Positions 17,174 to 26,137 of a stretch of DNA of 64,000 nucleotides are shown here, in pieces. Every line of letters starts with the position of its first letter. Position 1 is the stretch's first letter. Under the pieces are notes generated by a model. It saw only the letters and a program-made list of their open reading frames with translations, searched no databases and was not told the origin of the DNA. Position numbers and translations under genes: made by a program. Origin of the DNA: Pseudomonadota bacterium. Its GTDB lineage: Bacteria; Desulfobacterota; Desulfobulbia; Desulfobulbales; Desulfocapsaceae. Location of the stretch: positions 1 through 64,000 of the forward strand of contig JAHJKP010000033.1 of the NCBI GenBank assembly GCA_018821985.1, in the 5' to 3' direction.

Positions 17174-19152
17174 AGAAAATTTTTGCCAGTGGTGGGCTGC
17201 TGGCGAGGCATCTGTCGGCCTTTGAACCGCGTTCAGGCCAGCTCAGGATGGCGGAGGCTGTACAGGCGACCCTGTCAGCGGATGAAAAAGTCGGGGCGGA
17301 GGGGCAGCGGGCAAATGTGCTGCTGGTTGAGGCGGAAACAGGCATCGGTAAGACGCTGGCGTATCTCATCCCGGCCCTGCTTTCTGGTCAGCGGGTGGTA
17401 GTCTCAACCGCTACCATAAATCTCCAGGATCAGATCTTGAATAAGGAAATCCCCTTGATAGAGCGGGTCTTGGGGCAATCGGCCTCGGCCCTCTGTGTCA
17501 AAGGGAGGCAGAATTATCTTTGTCTCTATCGTTGGAATCAGTTTCGCAGTTCACCGCAGCTTTCTCTGGTGGAGGATACCAATATCGGCAGGATTGAAAA
17601 ATGGCTGGAGGCAACCAGCAGTGGAGATCGGGCCGAACTCTCCTGGCTGGCCGATGGTTCACCCCTCTGGCCGAAGATCTCTGCGCAGTCCAGTCAGTGC
17701 CTGGGTGGTGACTGTCCTGATGGCGCTGCCTGTTTCGTCAATCGCTTGCGTAAACAGGCAGGATCAGCCCGACTTCTTATTGTTAATCATCATCTCTTCT
17801 TTTCTGATCTCGCTTTGCGTCAGGCCGGTTTTGCCGAGATCCTACCCCGCTACCAAGCGGTGATCTTTGATGAGGCTCATCATCTGGAGAGTGTGGCGAC
17901 TCAATTCTTCGGCAAGAACTTCAGTCAGTATCAGCTTCTTGACCTGGTCGCTGATATTGAGCGCCAGGTAGAGGCTGATCTGCCGGCCAAGAGTCGCGAT
18001 AAAATCAGCAGCTTTGCTCGCGGTCTCTTGCCGCGTATGGAGCGATTCGCCCTGCTTTTTCCTGCCCAGCGCGGCAGATACCCGCTGGCAGACCTCATTG
18101 CCGGTAATAGTTCCTGGCCCCAGGAGGTGGAGGGGGTGGCAACAGGGATTGATCAATTGGCCGAGCTGCTGGCTGGGCAGTCTTCTAAAGGTGAGGTCTG
18201 GAATACTCTTAGCGCGCGGGCAGTTGAGCTGGCAGCCAACCTCCGCCATATCTGTCTTCCACCGGAGAGATCCTCAGAGGATCGCTTTGTCCATTGGTAT
18301 GAACGGCGGGAGCGGACGATCACCCTTTCTGCCACTCCGGTTCGGATCGCCAGTGAACTGGAACGGACGCTTTATTCTTCAGTCCAGAGTTGCATCATGA
18401 CCTCTGCCACTCTCTCTGCCGGCGGTGACTTTTCCTATGTCAAAGAGCGCTTGGGTCTGGGTCCGGAGACAGAGACCCTGCAATTTCATTCCCCCTTTGA
18501 TTATGAGGGGCGAACGCTGGTCTATGTGCCGGAAAAAGGTTTTCCTGAGCCTGCCGATGCAAGCTATACAGACAAGGTCTGCCAGCAGGTACTCGAGCTT
18601 CTGCAGATCAGTCAGGGGCGGGCCCTTGTTCTTTTTACCAGTCTCAAGGCCATGGATGTGATGGCGGAATTTCTTGAGTCCCGAATATCCTATCCGGTCC
18701 TGGTGCAGGGCCGGGCCTCCAGGCAGGCCTTGTTGGCCCGTTTCAAAGAAACTACGGATTCGGTGCTGTTGGCGGTTGCCAGTTTCTGGGAAGGGGTGGA
18801 CGTGCCGGGTAACTCTCTGAGCTGCGTGATCATCGATAAACTTCCCTTTGAGGTGCCAAGTGATCCGGTGATTCAGGCCCGTATCCAGGCCATTACTGAT
18901 GGCGGTGGTAAGCCTTTTTTTGATTTTCAAGTGCCCAGAGCCATCCTCACCCTGCGTCAGGGGGTGGGGCGACTCATGCGGGCAGCTTCAGATTGCGGGG
19001 TCATCGCCATTATGGATGTTCGTCTGTTTAGCAAAGGCTATGGCCGCAGCTTTCGTGCCAGTCTGCCGCCTTCACCGGTGGTGCGGAGCTTATCGGATGT
19101 ACGGAATTTTTTTGAACAAAAGTGCGATTCGCATGATAATTCTGGGGGGTGA
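17170..19152 (+). CDS. dinG: DinG-family ATP-dependent DNA helicase
   Basis: Superfamily 2 helicase of the XPD/DinG group, 660 residues, acting on DNA in repair or R-loop removal. It has Walker A AETGIGKT (about residues 56-63), TATINLQDQIL (motif Ia), DEAHH (about 234-238) and GVGRLMRA (motif VI, about 597-604). Between motifs Ia and II are four Cys (CVKGRQNYLC, CLGGDC, CPDGAAC region) consistent with the 4Fe-4S cluster of this family. The start is GTG 17170, overlapping the previous stop; the stop overlaps the next gene by a base. Gene symbol is family-level. Confidence 0.9.
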   Translation: MKKIFASGGLLARHLSAFEPRSGQLRMAEAVQATLSADEKVGAEGQRANVLLVEAETGIGKTLAYLIPALLSGQRVVVSTATINLQDQILNKEIPLIERVLGQSASALCVKGRQNYLCLYRWNQFRSSPQLSLVEDTNIGRIEKWLEATSSGDRAELSWLADGSPLWPKISAQSSQCLGGDCPDGAACFVNRLRKQAGSARLLIVNHHLFFSDLALRQAGFAEILPRYQAVIFDEAHHLESVATQFFGKNFSQYQLLDLVADIERQVEADLPAKSRDKISSFARGLLPRMERFALLFPAQRGRYPLADLIAGNSSWPQEVEGVATGIDQLAELLAGQSSKGEVWNTLSARAVELAANLRHICLPPERSSEDRFVHWYERRERTITLSATPVRIASELERTLYSSVQSCIMTSATLSAGGDFSYVKERLGLGPETETLQFHSPFDYEGRTLVYVPEKGFPEPADASYTDKVCQQVLELLQISQGRALVLFTSLKAMDVMAEFLESRISYPVLVQGRASRQALLARFKETTDSVLLAVASFWEGVDVPGNSLSCVIIDKLPFEVPSDPVIQARIQAITDGGGKPFFDFQVPRAILTLRQGVGRLMRAASDCGVIAIMDVRLFSKGYGRSFRASLPPSPVVRSLSDVRNFFEQKCDSHDNSGG

Positions 19153-20183
19153 TGGAGATGGGGGCAACAGAACAATTTGCCGGAGGGACTGACGGGGCAG
19201 GGTTGATGGCAGCCATTGGACCTGATCTGGCCAGGATTGAACAGGCGATGCAGGCCGATCTGACCACGCTGAGCACTGATACGGCAGCGCTGCTTACTGA
19301 AGTCTTGCGCTATGGTCTTTTTAATGGAGGCAAGCGGATCCGGCCACTGCTCACTGTGCTTTGCTGCCGCCTGTGCGGCGGCAGGGACGTGGATGTCGTT
19401 CCCCTTTCCATTGCCTTCGAGTATCTCCATTGTGCGACCCTGTTCCATGACGATGTGATAGATCAGGCCCTGACCCGTCGGGGGCGGCCGGCAGTCAATG
19501 TGGCCTTTGGAGAGACGGCGGCGATCCTGGCGGGTGATTTCCTGCATGCCCGATCGATGCTGCTGGTGGGGAGAGGGGGAGGGGTACAGGCCCTGGAGAT
19601 CTTCTGCGGGGCCACAACCGCCATGGTGGATGGTGAATTCCTGCAGCTCCATAATGCCAGCAATTACAATCTGGCGGAAGCGGATTATTTTGCGGTGATC
19701 ATGGGCAAGACGGCCCGACTGATTGGCGCAACCTGTGAGATCGGAGCCCTGGCTGGAGGTGCCGGCAGAGAGGAGCAACAGGCGCTGCGCAACTATGGCC
19801 TGCATCTTGGCTGTGCCTTTCAGATCATCGATGACCTCCTTGATTATCTTGGGGATGAAATCAACACAGGGAAGTCAGTTGGCAATGATTTTCGTGAAGG
19901 AAAGATGACCCTGCCTTTGATTATCGCCACGGCCAGGGCTGAAGAAAAGGACAGGGAACGATTATTGACTATGCTGACAAGTGTGGAGCAACGGTCCAGC
20001 GGCTTTGCTGAGGCCAGTGCCCTGATCGCCCGTTATGATGGTTTTACCCTTGCCCGTCAGAAGGCCGAAACAATCATTGCCGATGCCCTTGTCCAGTTGC
20101 GTATCTTTGATCAGGCTGCGGTTCAACAGGAAGTGGCGGTGTTGGAAGGATTGGCCTACTATGTCTTGAACCGGAAAAAATAG
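19152..20183 (+). CDS. ispB: Polyprenyl diphosphate synthase (octaprenyl type)
   Basis: Trans-isoprenyl synthase of 343 residues that extends IPP onto allylic diphosphates, probably making the menaquinone side chain. The first Asp-rich motif is HDDVIDQALTRRGRP (near residue 99) and the second is DDLLDYLGDE (near residue 227). GGKRIRPLLT, GEFLQL and GNDFREGKMTLP match the family. The start ATG 19152 overlaps the dinG stop and follows a G-rich ribosome site (19144-19149). Chain length cannot be fixed from sequence; ispB is the nearest name. It would fit with the mqn genes in this window. Confidence 0.88.
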   Translation: MEMGATEQFAGGTDGAGLMAAIGPDLARIEQAMQADLTTLSTDTAALLTEVLRYGLFNGGKRIRPLLTVLCCRLCGGRDVDVVPLSIAFEYLHCATLFHDDVIDQALTRRGRPAVNVAFGETAAILAGDFLHARSMLLVGRGGGVQALEIFCGATTAMVDGEFLQLHNASNYNLAEADYFAVIMGKTARLIGATCEIGALAGGAGREEQQALRNYGLHLGCAFQIIDDLLDYLGDEINTGKSVGNDFREGKMTLPLIIATARAEEKDRERLLTMLTSVEQRSSGFAEASALIARYDGFTLARQKAETIIADALVQLRIFDQAAVQQEVAVLEGLAYYVLNRKK

Positions 20184-20259
20184 GGACATCTTGTTTGTCC
20201 TGTTGAAATAACAGGTAATTAATGGTCGCGACCGGGAGCGGTTCGTGCTTGAGGCGGAG

Positions 20260-20466
20260 ATGGAGAGAAAAAAGATTGTCAGGAAAAGAAGTGCCGGATC
20301 TAAAAAAAGAAAAAGAAACTGGCTGAATGCCCGGAAAATTATTCCTTTTTTCTTACTCCTCTTTTTGCTGCTCTTCTCAATGGCAGCGGCTGGTTATGTG
20401 ATTTTCTTCCGAGCCGTTCCGAGCCAGGTGTCCGCTGTTTTTTCGGTGGTGCAGGTCAGGGAATAG
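20260..20466 (+). CDS. Small single-pass membrane protein, unknown
   Basis: About 68 residues from ATG 20260 (MERKKIVRKR); an earlier GTG at 20245 would add five. A very basic N-terminus (RKKIVRKRSAGSKKRKR) precedes one strong membrane helix (IIPFFLLLFLLLFSMAAAGYVIFF), so the short C-terminus is probably periplasmic. Spaced 76 bases after the prenyl synthase. No family recognised. Another frame just past the stop reads as a further coding-looking stretch, so a frameshift is possible; I cannot confirm it. Confidence 0.5.
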   Translation: MERKKIVRKRSAGSKKRKRNWLNARKIIPFFLLLFLLLFSMAAAGYVIFFRAVPSQVSAVFSVVQVRE

Positions 20467-20585
20467 GAAAACGTCAAGTCTTTTCTGGTGGAGATTTCCA
20501 GGCCCATGCCCTTCATGTCGGCACTAATCGCTACGGATTGGTTCCTTCATCGTATGGGAAACAGCTGCGGGTCAGCAGAGAGAGA

Positions 20586-20623
20586 TTGGGTTATGGCGCA
20601 TATTGTTTTGCGCCATAACCCAA
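20586..20623. terminator. Perfect 15-bp hairpin between convergent genes
   Basis: 20586-20600 pairs perfectly with 20609-20623 around the 8-base loop TATTGTTT. No T tract follows in either direction. It sits 60 bases beyond the stop of the minus-strand AICAR transformylase gene and 120 past the small membrane protein gene, so it may end transcripts from both sides or protect their 3' ends. Confidence 0.65.
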
Positions 20624-20682
20624 CAAAGGTTTGTTGTTGTATGGGGTGCTGTTAGGTGACCAAAAGGACCAATAATCCGGGA

Positions 20683-21972
20683 TCAGTGCTTGAATGAGCG
20701 CTGGCCGGTGAACATCATGGCCACCTTGGGGTTGGCCTCGTTACAGGCCTGGATGGTCTCATAATCGCGCATGGAGCCGCCGGCCTGGAGAATGGCGGTG
20801 ATCCCCTGGCTGATCCCCACATCCGCTCCGTCCCGGAAGGGGAAGAAGGCATCCGAGATCATTACTGAACCGGGGAGTCCGGCCCGATCGGCCTGGACCT
20901 TGGCGTCAATGGCCTCCTGGTCTCCCTTGGCCCGTTTGCCCTGGGCGATCTGCAGTGCCAGGTCGGCGTAGGGAATCCCGTACTGGTCAAAGCAGAGGAT
21001 GTCCGCGTATTTGATGTAGGCCTTGTGCACAGCGATCTCGGCCACACCGACCCGGTCCTGTTCGCCGGTGCCGATGCCCACGGTGCAGCCATCCTTGACA
21101 TAGAGTACTGAGTTGGAGGTGACTCCGTGTTCCACGGCCCAGCCGAAGATCATGTCGTCAATTTCCTGCTGGCTCGGGGTGCGGTCACAGGTGAAGGTCT
21201 CCCCTTTCCAGGTGGCAGTGGCCGGTTTCAAATCATCAATGGAGCGGATCGAATTGACGGCCGATTGTTGGGCAATGATGCCGCCGTCGATCAGGCTCTT
21301 GAAGTCCACAAAGCGGAATTTCTCAAACTCGGCCAGACGGTCCATGCGGCTGATCTGGATGACCCGCAGGTTCTTGCTTTTCTTCAGGATCTCCAGGCTT
21401 CCCTCTTCAAATGAGGGGGCGCACACTACTTCCAGATAGTTCTGCGAAAGTAGCTTGGCGGTCTCATTGTCGCAGGCCCGGCTCATGACCACGGCCCCAC
21501 CAAAGGCGGCGATGCGGTCGCAGCGGTTGGCGCGGTCAAAGGCATGGGCCAGGGTGTCGCCGTAGGCAGCGCCGCAGGGGTTGTTGTGTTTGAGGATGAC
21601 TGCGGCTGGCCTGTCTGTCAGATATTTGAGGATATTGAGACCGTTGTCAATGTCGGTGAGATTGATCTTGCCGGGGTGTTTTCCCACCTGGAGCATATCC
21701 TCCACGCGGATTCCAGAGACCAGGCCATTGCCGGGCTCGATGAAGGTGCATTCCCCCAGGGTCAGATTGCCGTTGACCAACTCATAGAGGGCGGCCTCCT
21801 GATCCGGGTTCTCACCATAGCGAACGCCGCGCTCGTCAATGGAACCATCTTCCTGCTTGATTCCCCAAGTTCGCTTACGATAAACCAGTTTCTGGTCGCC
21901 AAAGGAAATGGTCATATCCATGGGGAAGTGATCGCCCAGGATGGTGGTGTACATTTTTTTCAGATCGCTCAT
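20683..21972 (-). CDS. purH: Stand-alone AICAR transformylase (PurH C-terminal domain only)
   Basis: Catalyses formyl transfer from 10-formyl-THF to AICAR, the penultimate step of IMP synthesis. The 429 residues align to the AICARFT domain: RYGENPDQEAALY, ILKHNNPCGAAYG, AFGGAVVMSRACD and PFRDGADVGISQG. The N-terminal MGS-like IMP cyclohydrolase domain that precedes it in bifunctional PurH (~520 residues) is absent; the chain starts directly at the transformylase part. IMP cyclisation must therefore be supplied elsewhere. No other pur gene lies nearby. Gene symbol used in the family sense only. Confidence 0.88.
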   Translation of the reverse strand: MSDLKKMYTTILGDHFPMDMTISFGDQKLVYRKRTWGIKQEDGSIDERGVRYGENPDQEAALYELVNGNLTLGECTFIEPGNGLVSGIRVEDMLQVGKHPGKINLTDIDNGLNILKYLTDRPAAVILKHNNPCGAAYGDTLAHAFDRANRCDRIAAFGGAVVMSRACDNETAKLLSQNYLEVVCAPSFEEGSLEILKKSKNLRVIQISRMDRLAEFEKFRFVDFKSLIDGGIIAQQSAVNSIRSIDDLKPATATWKGETFTCDRTPSQQEIDDMIFGWAVEHGVTSNSVLYVKDGCTVGIGTGEQDRVGVAEIAVHKAYIKYADILCFDQYGIPYADLALQIAQGKRAKGDQEAIDAKVQADRAGLPGSVMISDAFFPFRDGADVGISQGITAILQAGGSMRDYETIQACNEANPKVAMMFTGQRSFKH

Positions 21973-22022
21973 GATCGCTCCATGTAGGTTGAAAAGTTAT
22001 GGTTTTGTATAAAAAAACTAGC

Positions 22023-22064
22023 TGGCTAAGTAAAAATGTCAAAAGACGAGCAACAAAGGATCTG
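22023..22064. repeat. Half-copy of a palindromic repeat
   Basis: This segment starts GGCTAAGTAAAAA and goes on to AAAGACGAG and ACAAAG, matching one arm of the long palindrome at 25932-26052. It lies between the thiH stop and the AICAR transformylase start. Confidence 0.55.
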
Positions 22065-22081
22065 GCATTTTGGCTTGGCCG

Positions 22082-23188
22082 TTAATTTTGAAATGCGCTG
22101 TCCCAGTCCTTGCTGACCGGGTCACATCCCTTGGCCGCGATGGCCAGGCTTACCTCTTCCATGGTTCGCAGGTCACCGACGCTGAACTGCTCCCCGTCGG
22201 TGAGATCGGGATGGGAGTATCCGCCGGGGGCGGTACAGGAACCGGCTGAGTAGCGGGTGGGGCCAAGGCCCAGCATTCCGTCTCGATAGCGTGCTTCTTC
22301 CCGGGTGGAGAGGACAAGTCCCACATCCGGATCAAAGAGACGCAGTCCAAAGATGAGCTGGCTCAGATTCTTCTCGGAGACCGGGACCAGTGGGGAAAAG
22401 GCTCCGGCGGCAGGACGCAGGCGCGGGAAGGAAACGGTGACTCCGGTACTCCAGAAATTCTTGCGCAGCCAAGCCAGATGCAGGCCGATGGCCAGTCCCT
22501 CGGCCCGCCAGTCGGTCAGACCGAGCAAAGCCCCGATCCCCACCTCGCGCATACCGGCTGCCGCCACCCTGGCCGGGGTCTCCAGCCGGTAGTGATAATC
22601 AGTCTTTTTGCCGGAAAGATGGACCTGTTTATACATCTCCTGGTCGTAGGTCTCTTGGTAGACCGCCACTGCGGTGATACCGGCCTTGAAGAGCCGGGCG
22701 TAGTGAGCGGTGGAAAGCGGTTGGACCTCGATGGAGACTGCGGCAAAGCGGCCCCGCAGTCTGAGAGCGATGGTCTCCAGATACTCCACGTCAACGGCCG
22801 ATTCCGCCTCGCCGGAAACCAGCAGGATATGCTGAAAGCCTCGTTTATGGAGGATGTCGGCCTCTGCCTCTGCCTCATCAAAGGTCAGGCACCTGCGGGC
22901 AATGCGGTTGTCAGCGGAAAAGCCGCAATAGGCGCAGCGGTTGGTACAGTAATTCGAAAGATAGATCGGGGCGTAAAGCTGGATGGTCCTGCCGAAACGC
23001 TGGGCAGTGAGGAGCGCGGAACGGCGGGCCATCTCCTCCATGAAGGGTTCGGCTGCTGGCGAGATGAGCGCCGCCAGATCAAGGATGCCAGGATGTCTGG
23101 ATGTCAGAGCCTGCTCCACATCGGTGCTGGTGCAGTGCTGGATCGTCTGTTGGAGTTGCTGAAACTCAGGCAGGCTAAAGAGGGTCAT
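22082..23188 (-). CDS. thiH: 2-iminoacetate synthase
   Basis: Radical SAM tyrosine lyase that supplies dehydroglycine for the thiamin thiazole ring. The 4Fe-4S motif CX3CX2C is C81-C85-C88 in [10 protein letters not shown]. Later blocks VYQETYD and SFPRLRPA match ThiH. At 368 residues it has normal length. It overlaps thiG by 4 bases (23185-23188) and is the last gene of thiS-thiG-thiH on this strand. ThiH rather than ThiO is the oxygen-sensitive option, in keeping with an anaerobe. It is followed by a stretch that includes the repeat half-copy at 22023. Confidence 0.95.
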   Translation of the reverse strand: MTLFSLPEFQQLQQTIQHCTSTDVEQALTSRHPGILDLAALISPAAEPFMEEMARRSALLTAQRFGRTIQLYAPIYLSNYCTNRCAYCGFSADNRIARRCLTFDEAEAEADILHKRGFQHILLVSGEAESAVDVEYLETIALRLRGRFAAVSIEVQPLSTAHYARLFKAGITAVAVYQETYDQEMYKQVHLSGKKTDYHYRLETPARVAAAGMREVGIGALLGLTDWRAEGLAIGLHLAWLRKNFWSTGVTVSFPRLRPAAGAFSPLVPVSEKNLSQLIFGLRLFDPDVGLVLSTREEARYRDGMLGLGPTRYSAGSCTAPGGYSHPDLTDGEQFSVGDLRTMEEVSLAIAAKGCDPVSKDWDSAFQN

Positions 23189-23967
23189 GCCAGAAATCCA
23201 AGGTCTGTGGCGAGGGTCCCTGTAAGGGGTGAAGAGGCCTGGGCCTGTTTGCTTCGGCTACCCATGCCGGCCACAAAGGCGGTGCGGCCGGCCTCGACTG
23301 CCTGGGCAAAGGCGCGGGCCATGGCCACCGGATCACCGGCTACCGAGATGGCCGTGTTGACGAGCACCGCGTCGGCACCCATCTCCATGGCCAGGGCGGC
23401 GTGCGATGGGGCGCCGATCCCGGCGTCAACCACCACAGGTACCCGGGCCTGATTGATGATGATTTCAATCTGAAAGGCGGTGAGAATACCCTGGTTGGTG
23501 CCGATGGGAGAGCCCAGGGGCATGACCGCCGCGGCTCCCACGTCCTGCAGACGCAGGGCCAGGATAGGGTCGGCGTTCATGTAAGGCAGGACGATGAAAC
23601 CAGCCCGCACCAGCTCCTCTGTTGCCTTCAGGGTCTCAACCGGGTCCGGAAGCAGGGTGCGGGGATCCGGGGTCACCTCCAGCTTGAGCCAGCTTGAACC
23701 GGATGCCGCCCGCGCCAGATGGGCCAGACGAATGGCCTCTTCGGCATTTCTGGCCCCGGAGGTGTTGGGGAGAAAGACGCATTTGTCCCGGTCGAGGGCG
23801 CTCATGATATCATCTTGCGGATTTTCCAGGTCGACCCGGCGCAGGGCCACGGTCACCATCTCGGTGCCGGAGGCCTCAATGGCCTGTTTCATCACCGTTG
23901 ATGAGGAGAATTTGCCGGTGCCGAGAAAAAGCCGGGAGTTGAATGTATGTCCACCAATGGTCAGCAT
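23185..23967 (-). CDS. thiG: Thiazole synthase
   Basis: TIM-barrel enzyme of 260 residues that joins DXP, ThiS-thiocarboxylate sulfur and dehydroglycine into the thiazole phosphate. The Schiff-base lysine is K95 in WLKLEV. The opening [27 protein letters not shown] and [17 protein letters not shown] match the family. It lies 1 base after thiS and overlaps thiH by 4 bases, so synthesis is coupled. Length is typical. Confidence 0.97.
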   Translation of the reverse strand: MLTIGGHTFNSRLFLGTGKFSSSTVMKQAIEASGTEMVTVALRRVDLENPQDDIMSALDRDKCVFLPNTSGARNAEEAIRLAHLARAASGSSWLKLEVTPDPRTLLPDPVETLKATEELVRAGFIVLPYMNADPILALRLQDVGAAAVMPLGSPIGTNQGILTAFQIEIIINQARVPVVVDAGIGAPSHAALAMEMGADAVLVNTAISVAGDPVAMARAFAQAVEAGRTAFVAGMGSRSKQAQASSPLTGTLATDLGFLA

Positions 23968-23968
23968 G

Positions 23969-24169
23969 TCAGCCGCCTCCTACAAATCGGATGAGTTCCA
24001 TTTGGTCATTGTCCTGGAAAGAAGTAGTCGCATAGCAGTCCGGCTGTATAATAGTTTTGTTCAGTTCAACAACCACGGACGTGGATGGAACACCCAACTC
24101 GTGCAAAAGCATGGCCACGGTCGTTGAATCGGTGATGGTTTTTGGACTGCCGTTCAGGTGGATCTGCAT
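23969..24169 (-). CDS. thiS: Sulfur carrier protein ThiS
   Basis: Ubiquitin-like carrier of 66 residues. The beta-grasp pattern is visible (MQIHLNGS start, ELNKTII turn) and the chain ends in GGG, the C-terminal Gly pair that is adenylated and thiocarboxylated. No thiF is adjacent in this window. No TPP riboswitch core (CUGAGA plus the conserved second block) was found in the upstream 290 bases; a 10-base palindrome TAACCGGTTA at 24201-24210 is the only notable upstream site. Confidence 0.92.
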   Translation of the reverse strand: MQIHLNGSPKTITDSTTVAMLLHELGVPSTSVVVELNKTIIQPDCYATTSFQDNDQMELIRFVGGG

Positions 24170-24459
24170 GATACAATGATTCGTGGAAAAGAAAAAAGCG
24201 TAACCGGTTAACCGTCATTCCGATGTTTCCAAGGATTGATGTTAAACCTGAGAATATCTGAGTTGACTATCTTAATCCCTTAATAATAACTTGCCAACAT
24301 TGTTTTACGGTAGTTGACAGATGAAGTCATGGGCGTTAAATTATTAAATACACTCTTTGAGTGCAGAGAAACAGGAAGATACGCTCCGACTTGGAAGGAT
24401 TTTGCTCCTGTTGGGGTTTTGATGGGAAAGTGAATATTTGTCAGGGATGGAGTAGAAAA

Positions 24460-24729
24460 ATGCCAGTTTATGAGTATGAATGTGATACCTGTCGTAAGTC
24501 TTTTGAGGTTCAGCAACGTATGGCGGATGCGCCATTGAGCAGCTGTCCTGAATGTGAAGGGGCGGTAAAAAAAGTGATGTCTATGAGCTCGTTTCAGCTC
24601 AAGGGTGGTGGCTGGTATGCCGATGGCTATGCCAGTACCCAGAAAGGGGCGGCTGCCGGCAGTTCGAGTGCAACCCCGGCACCGTGTTCCTCCGGTGGCT
24701 GTGCTAAATGTCCGGCTTCCGCTGGTTGA
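24460..24729 (+). CDS. FmdB-family zinc-ribbon protein
   Basis: A 89-residue protein starting MPVYEYECDTC, the hallmark of the FmdB/CxxC regulator group. Two Cys pairs (C8/C11 and C29/C32) form one zinc ribbon. A Ser/Ala/Gly-rich tail follows. ATG 24460 is chosen because GGAG (24448-24451) lies 8 bases upstream; the longer frame from 24361 adds an unrelated segment. FmdB proteins are thought to act in regulation, but the target is unknown. Confidence 0.88.
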   Translation: MPVYEYECDTCRKSFEVQQRMADAPLSSCPECEGAVKKVMSMSSFQLKGGGWYADGYASTQKGAAAGSSSATPAPCSSGGCAKCPASAG

Positions 24730-24768
24730 GTGCCTGTCAGAATTTTTTAATATTTTCCGCTTTGTCAG

Positions 24769-24797
24769 GCGCTTGCAGCTTTCTCTGCAAGCGCTTA
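24769..24797. terminator. Bidirectional terminator between fmdB-like gene and queA
   Basis: GCGCTTGCAG (24769-24778) pairs perfectly with CTGCAAGCGC (24785-24794) around CTTTCT. It abuts the queA stop codon on the minus strand and follows the zinc-ribbon gene on the plus strand; TTATTT follows on the plus side. Confidence 0.8.
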
Positions 24798-25901
24798 TTT
24801 CATGATAGCCATGGCGTCGCCATAGGAATAAAATCTGTAACCTTGGGCAATTGCCTGCCGGTAACAGTCCAATAGCCTTTCCCGGCCGCAGAGAGCGGAG
24901 ACCAGAAAGAGCAGGGACGACTGGGGGAGGTGAAAATTGGTGATCAGGTTGTCAATGACCTTGAAACGGTAGCCCGGTAAGATATAGAGGTCGCACCAAC
25001 CATCTGTTGGCTGGACTTCTCCTTGTTCATTCCCCGCGAATTCAAGAGCTCGCACTGTGGTTGTGCCCACGGCCCAGATCTTTCCCCCCCGTTGTCGAAC
25101 TGTATTGATTGTGTCAGCATTCTCCTTGGAGATATGGACGTACTCCTGATGAATGGTATGGTCCAGGATGGCCTCGGTTCGTACCGGGGCGAAGGTTCCA
25201 TATCCCACATGTAGGGTGATCCTGGCGATGAGTATGCCTTTTTCGCTGATTTTTTCTAACAGCTCCTCGGAAAAGTGGAGACCGGCGGTGGGCGCGGCTA
25301 CTGCTCCTGGTTGGCTGGCATAAACGGTCTGGTACCGTTTGCTGTCTTCGGCGGTGCTGCCGTTGTTCCTCTCAATATAAGGGGGGAGCGGGATCTGTCC
25401 ATGATCTTTGAGGGCTTCGGCCAAGCCCTTTTCTTGCTTGTAGTGGAGCATGATTTTGACCCTGCCTTCACCTAGTCTCTCGAGGATCGTGCAGGAAAGG
25501 TCTGCATTGATGTTAATCGTTGATCCTGGTCGAGGAGGTTTTGAACTTTTGATCAGGGCGGTGGCTGTGGCGGTCGTAACAGCAGTGGTGTCGACCTTGT
25601 CTGCTGTTTCTGCCACAGCCTCTGTTGTCTGCGGATAGGAAAGAAGAAACACCTCTGCTTTGCCGCCCGTATCTTTGCGGCCCAGCAATCTGGCTGGAAA
25701 GACCTTGGTGTCATTGACCACCAGCAGGTCGCCTTTTTGCAGCAGATCAACAATATCGCTGAAGTGCCGGTGCTCTCGTACATCGCTCTGGCGGTGCAGT
25801 ATAAAGAGTCTTGAATCTTCCCGTCTGTCCGCTGGATGTTGGGCGATATTTTCCGGCGGCAGGGGATAGTCATATGCCTTGAGTGTGAAATCCTGTTGCA
25901 T
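24795..25901 (-). CDS. queA: S-adenosylmethionine:tRNA ribosyltransferase-isomerase
   Basis: Transfers the ribosyl moiety of SAM to preQ1-tRNA to make epoxyqueuosine. ATG 25901 (MQQDFTLKAYDYPLP) is the normal QueA start; 23 more codons of open frame upstream are ignored. Family blocks are AQHPADRREDSRLF, LLVVNDTKVFPARL, PPYIER, AAPTAGLHF and NFHLPQSSLLFLV. Odd: around residues 90-122 a low-complexity insertion rich in Thr, Ala, Val and Ser replaces the usual short loop. It is in frame and the domain resumes after it. Confidence 0.95.
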   Translation of the reverse strand: MQQDFTLKAYDYPLPPENIAQHPADRREDSRLFILHRQSDVREHRHFSDIVDLLQKGDLLVVNDTKVFPARLLGRKDTGGKAEVFLLSYPQTTEAVAETADKVDTTAVTTATATALIKSSKPPRPGSTININADLSCTILERLGEGRVKIMLHYKQEKGLAEALKDHGQIPLPPYIERNNGSTAEDSKRYQTVYASQPGAVAAPTAGLHFSEELLEKISEKGILIARITLHVGYGTFAPVRTEAILDHTIHQEYVHISKENADTINTVRQRGGKIWAVGTTTVRALEFAGNEQGEVQPTDGWCDLYILPGYRFKVIDNLITNFHLPQSSLLFLVSALCGRERLLDCYRQAIAQGYRFYSYGDAMAIMK

Positions 25902-25931
25902 GGCTGTTCTGTTTTGCAGTAAAGAGATGAT

Positions 25932-26052
25932 GACTAAGTAAAAACCCCCAAATACTTCGTTGCACTGCATCCTTCGTCATTGCGGCGTACCAAAAAGTAC
26001 GCCGCAGTCCTCAGGCTTTGTGCACCTCGTCTTTGGTCCTTTTTATTTAGCC
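25932..26052. repeat. Long imperfect palindrome, possible REP/MITE-like element
   Basis: The centre is a perfect 10-bp hairpin (25981-25990 with 25997-26006, loop CAAAAA). Outside it the arms stay similar for about 50 more bases with gaps: the outer ends read GACTAAGTAAAAA on the left and, on the right arm read in reverse complement, GGCTAAATAAAAA. A related half-copy is at 22023-22064. Placed between queA and mqnB. Confidence 0.7.
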
Positions 26053-26137
26053 ATCCATTGATGACTTTAGACCTTGCCATCAAGAGATGGATGATGTTGA
26101 ATTTTAGACTTAAGTCTTTAGCCTTGAACTACCTACC

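Noticed and set aside
22478-23452. Plus-strand frame across thiH/thiG
   Set aside because: It is a shadow of the thi genes, with no protein motif.
24170-24459. Possible TPP riboswitch upstream of thiS
   Set aside because: The conserved CUGAGA-plus-second-block pattern is absent; only a stray CTGAG occurs.
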